Shown here one piece after another: positions 5,019-5,179 of a stretch of DNA of 5,179 bases. The notes beneath the pieces are model-generated. The model saw only the letters and a list, made by a program, of their open reading frames with translations, was not told the origin of the DNA and searched no databases. Position numbers and translations under genes: made by a program. How positions within the stretch are numbered: the stretch's first letter is position 1; each line of letters starts with the position of its first letter. The DNA is from Methanosarcinaceae archaeon. GTDB lineage: Archaea; Halobacteriota; Methanosarcinia; Methanosarcinales; Methanosarcinaceae. The stretch is taken from the NCBI GenBank assembly GCA_030655675.1, contig JAUSPM010000260.1:1-5179 (forward strand). The letters are read 5' to 3'.

Positions 5019-5096
5019 GTTGTATTGGTTTTAGATCAAACGTATTTGTTCGTATATACCCCTTATTGCAAGAGCAACAAAAAAATGTATCTTGTC

Positions 5097-5179
5097 ACCT
5101 ACTATCTAAGTAGGTCGAGAGGGATAACGAGTATTTTGTTTGGGATCACGTTCCCGTAGCTAAACCTGTTACCCTCTCA
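5097..5179 (+). ncRNA. Candidate structured RNA or leader, continuing past the right edge
   Basis: ACCTAC (5097-5102) pairs with GTAGGT (5110-5115). GAGAGGG plus TAAC (5117-5128, bulged A at 5124) then pairs with GTTA plus CCCTCTC (5168-5178), an 11-bp stem. Inside it, GTTT/AAAC (5138-5141/5162-5165) and GGGA/TCCC (5142-5145/5152-5155) stack, with GTAGCT bulged on the 3' side. A TATA-like CGTATATAC (5051-5059) would start transcription near 5080. I do not recognise the fold as a known family, and it may be the leader of a gene outside the window. Confidence 0.35.

Larger units (their letters stand above)
4530..5179. other. 650-bp region with no convincing protein gene, rich in repeats and promoter-like elements
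   Basis: No reading frame here has a ribosome binding site or recognisable motifs. The region contains CG-rich palindromes ACGCGCGT (4580-4587) and TCGCGA (4598-4603), a hexamer tract (4645-4680), two similar promoter-like blocks (4715-4751, 4841-4877), a small dyad with a T-run (4751-4770), a GC-rich hairpin CCGC/GCGG (4785-4797), a 23-bp tandem repeat (4901-4957), two further TATA-like boxes (about 4976 and 5052), a second GC-rich hairpin (5005-5018) and a large stem-loop at the edge. It may be the control region of a gene beyond the window, or encode small RNAs. Confidence 0.6.

Noticed and set aside
4818..5159. 113-codon open frame in the right-hand region
   Set aside because: It has no Shine-Dalgarno, runs through promoter block B, the tandem repeat and several hairpins, and its translation shows no motif or protein-like composition. 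It is most likely a chance open frame.
5097..5179. Start of the archaeal SRP (7S) RNA gene
   Set aside because: TAGGTCGAGAGGG and CCTGTTACC faintly recall the SRP RNA Alu region, but the order and spacing of helices do not fit well, and the diagnostic GGAAG-type apex would lie outside the window. It cannot be supported here.

Overview
The window reads as archaeal chromosome, most likely from a methanogenic euryarchaeon and plausibly a member of the Methanosarcinales (Methanosarcina/Methanolobus/Methanococcoides-type). The grounds are a ribosomal protein S8e gene (archaeal/eukaryotic only), a proteasome-type AAA ATPase resembling the AMA group known from Archaeoglobus and methanogens, TATA-like elements in AT-rich spacers, GGTG/GAGG Shine-Dalgarno sequences, and hairpin-plus-T-run gene ends. 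The genus cannot be settled from the sequence alone.

Layout, left to right. The 3' part of an AAA+ ATPase gene runs in from outside the left edge (to 842). It is followed after 47 bp by an unrecognised 91-residue acidic protein (890-1165). RNase Z (rnz, 1184-2098) lies on the minus strand and converges on that small gene across an 18-bp gap holding a terminator-like hairpin. A 238-bp divergent region with several promoter-like elements separates rnz from ribosomal protein S8e (rps8e, 2337-2714), which ends in a clear hairpin/T-run terminator. Next come an Lrp/AsnC regulator (2800-3291) and a class I/II PLP aminotransferase (3348-4529), 56 bp apart and probably a functional pair. The last 650 bp (4530-5179) hold no convincing protein gene but much structure.

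How the genes work together: the left block concerns protein and RNA quality and processing (proteasomal unfoldase, tRNA 3' maturation, ribosome assembly). The lrp-aminotransferase pair is an amino-acid metabolism module, in which the regulator may respond to an amino acid and control its neighbour.

The most unusual part is the right end. It has a six-copy TTAARN hexamer tract, two 37-bp promoter-like blocks 126 bp apart matching at 29 positions (paired ACTCG motifs 11 bp apart, then TATATA), a 23-bp tandem repeat in which each full copy carries a near-palindrome, two GC-rich hairpins, further TATA-like boxes, and a long imperfect stem-loop at the very edge. This looks like a regulatory or small-RNA region, or the control region of a gene beyond the right edge. 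I did not recognise a known RNA family or a mobile element in it.
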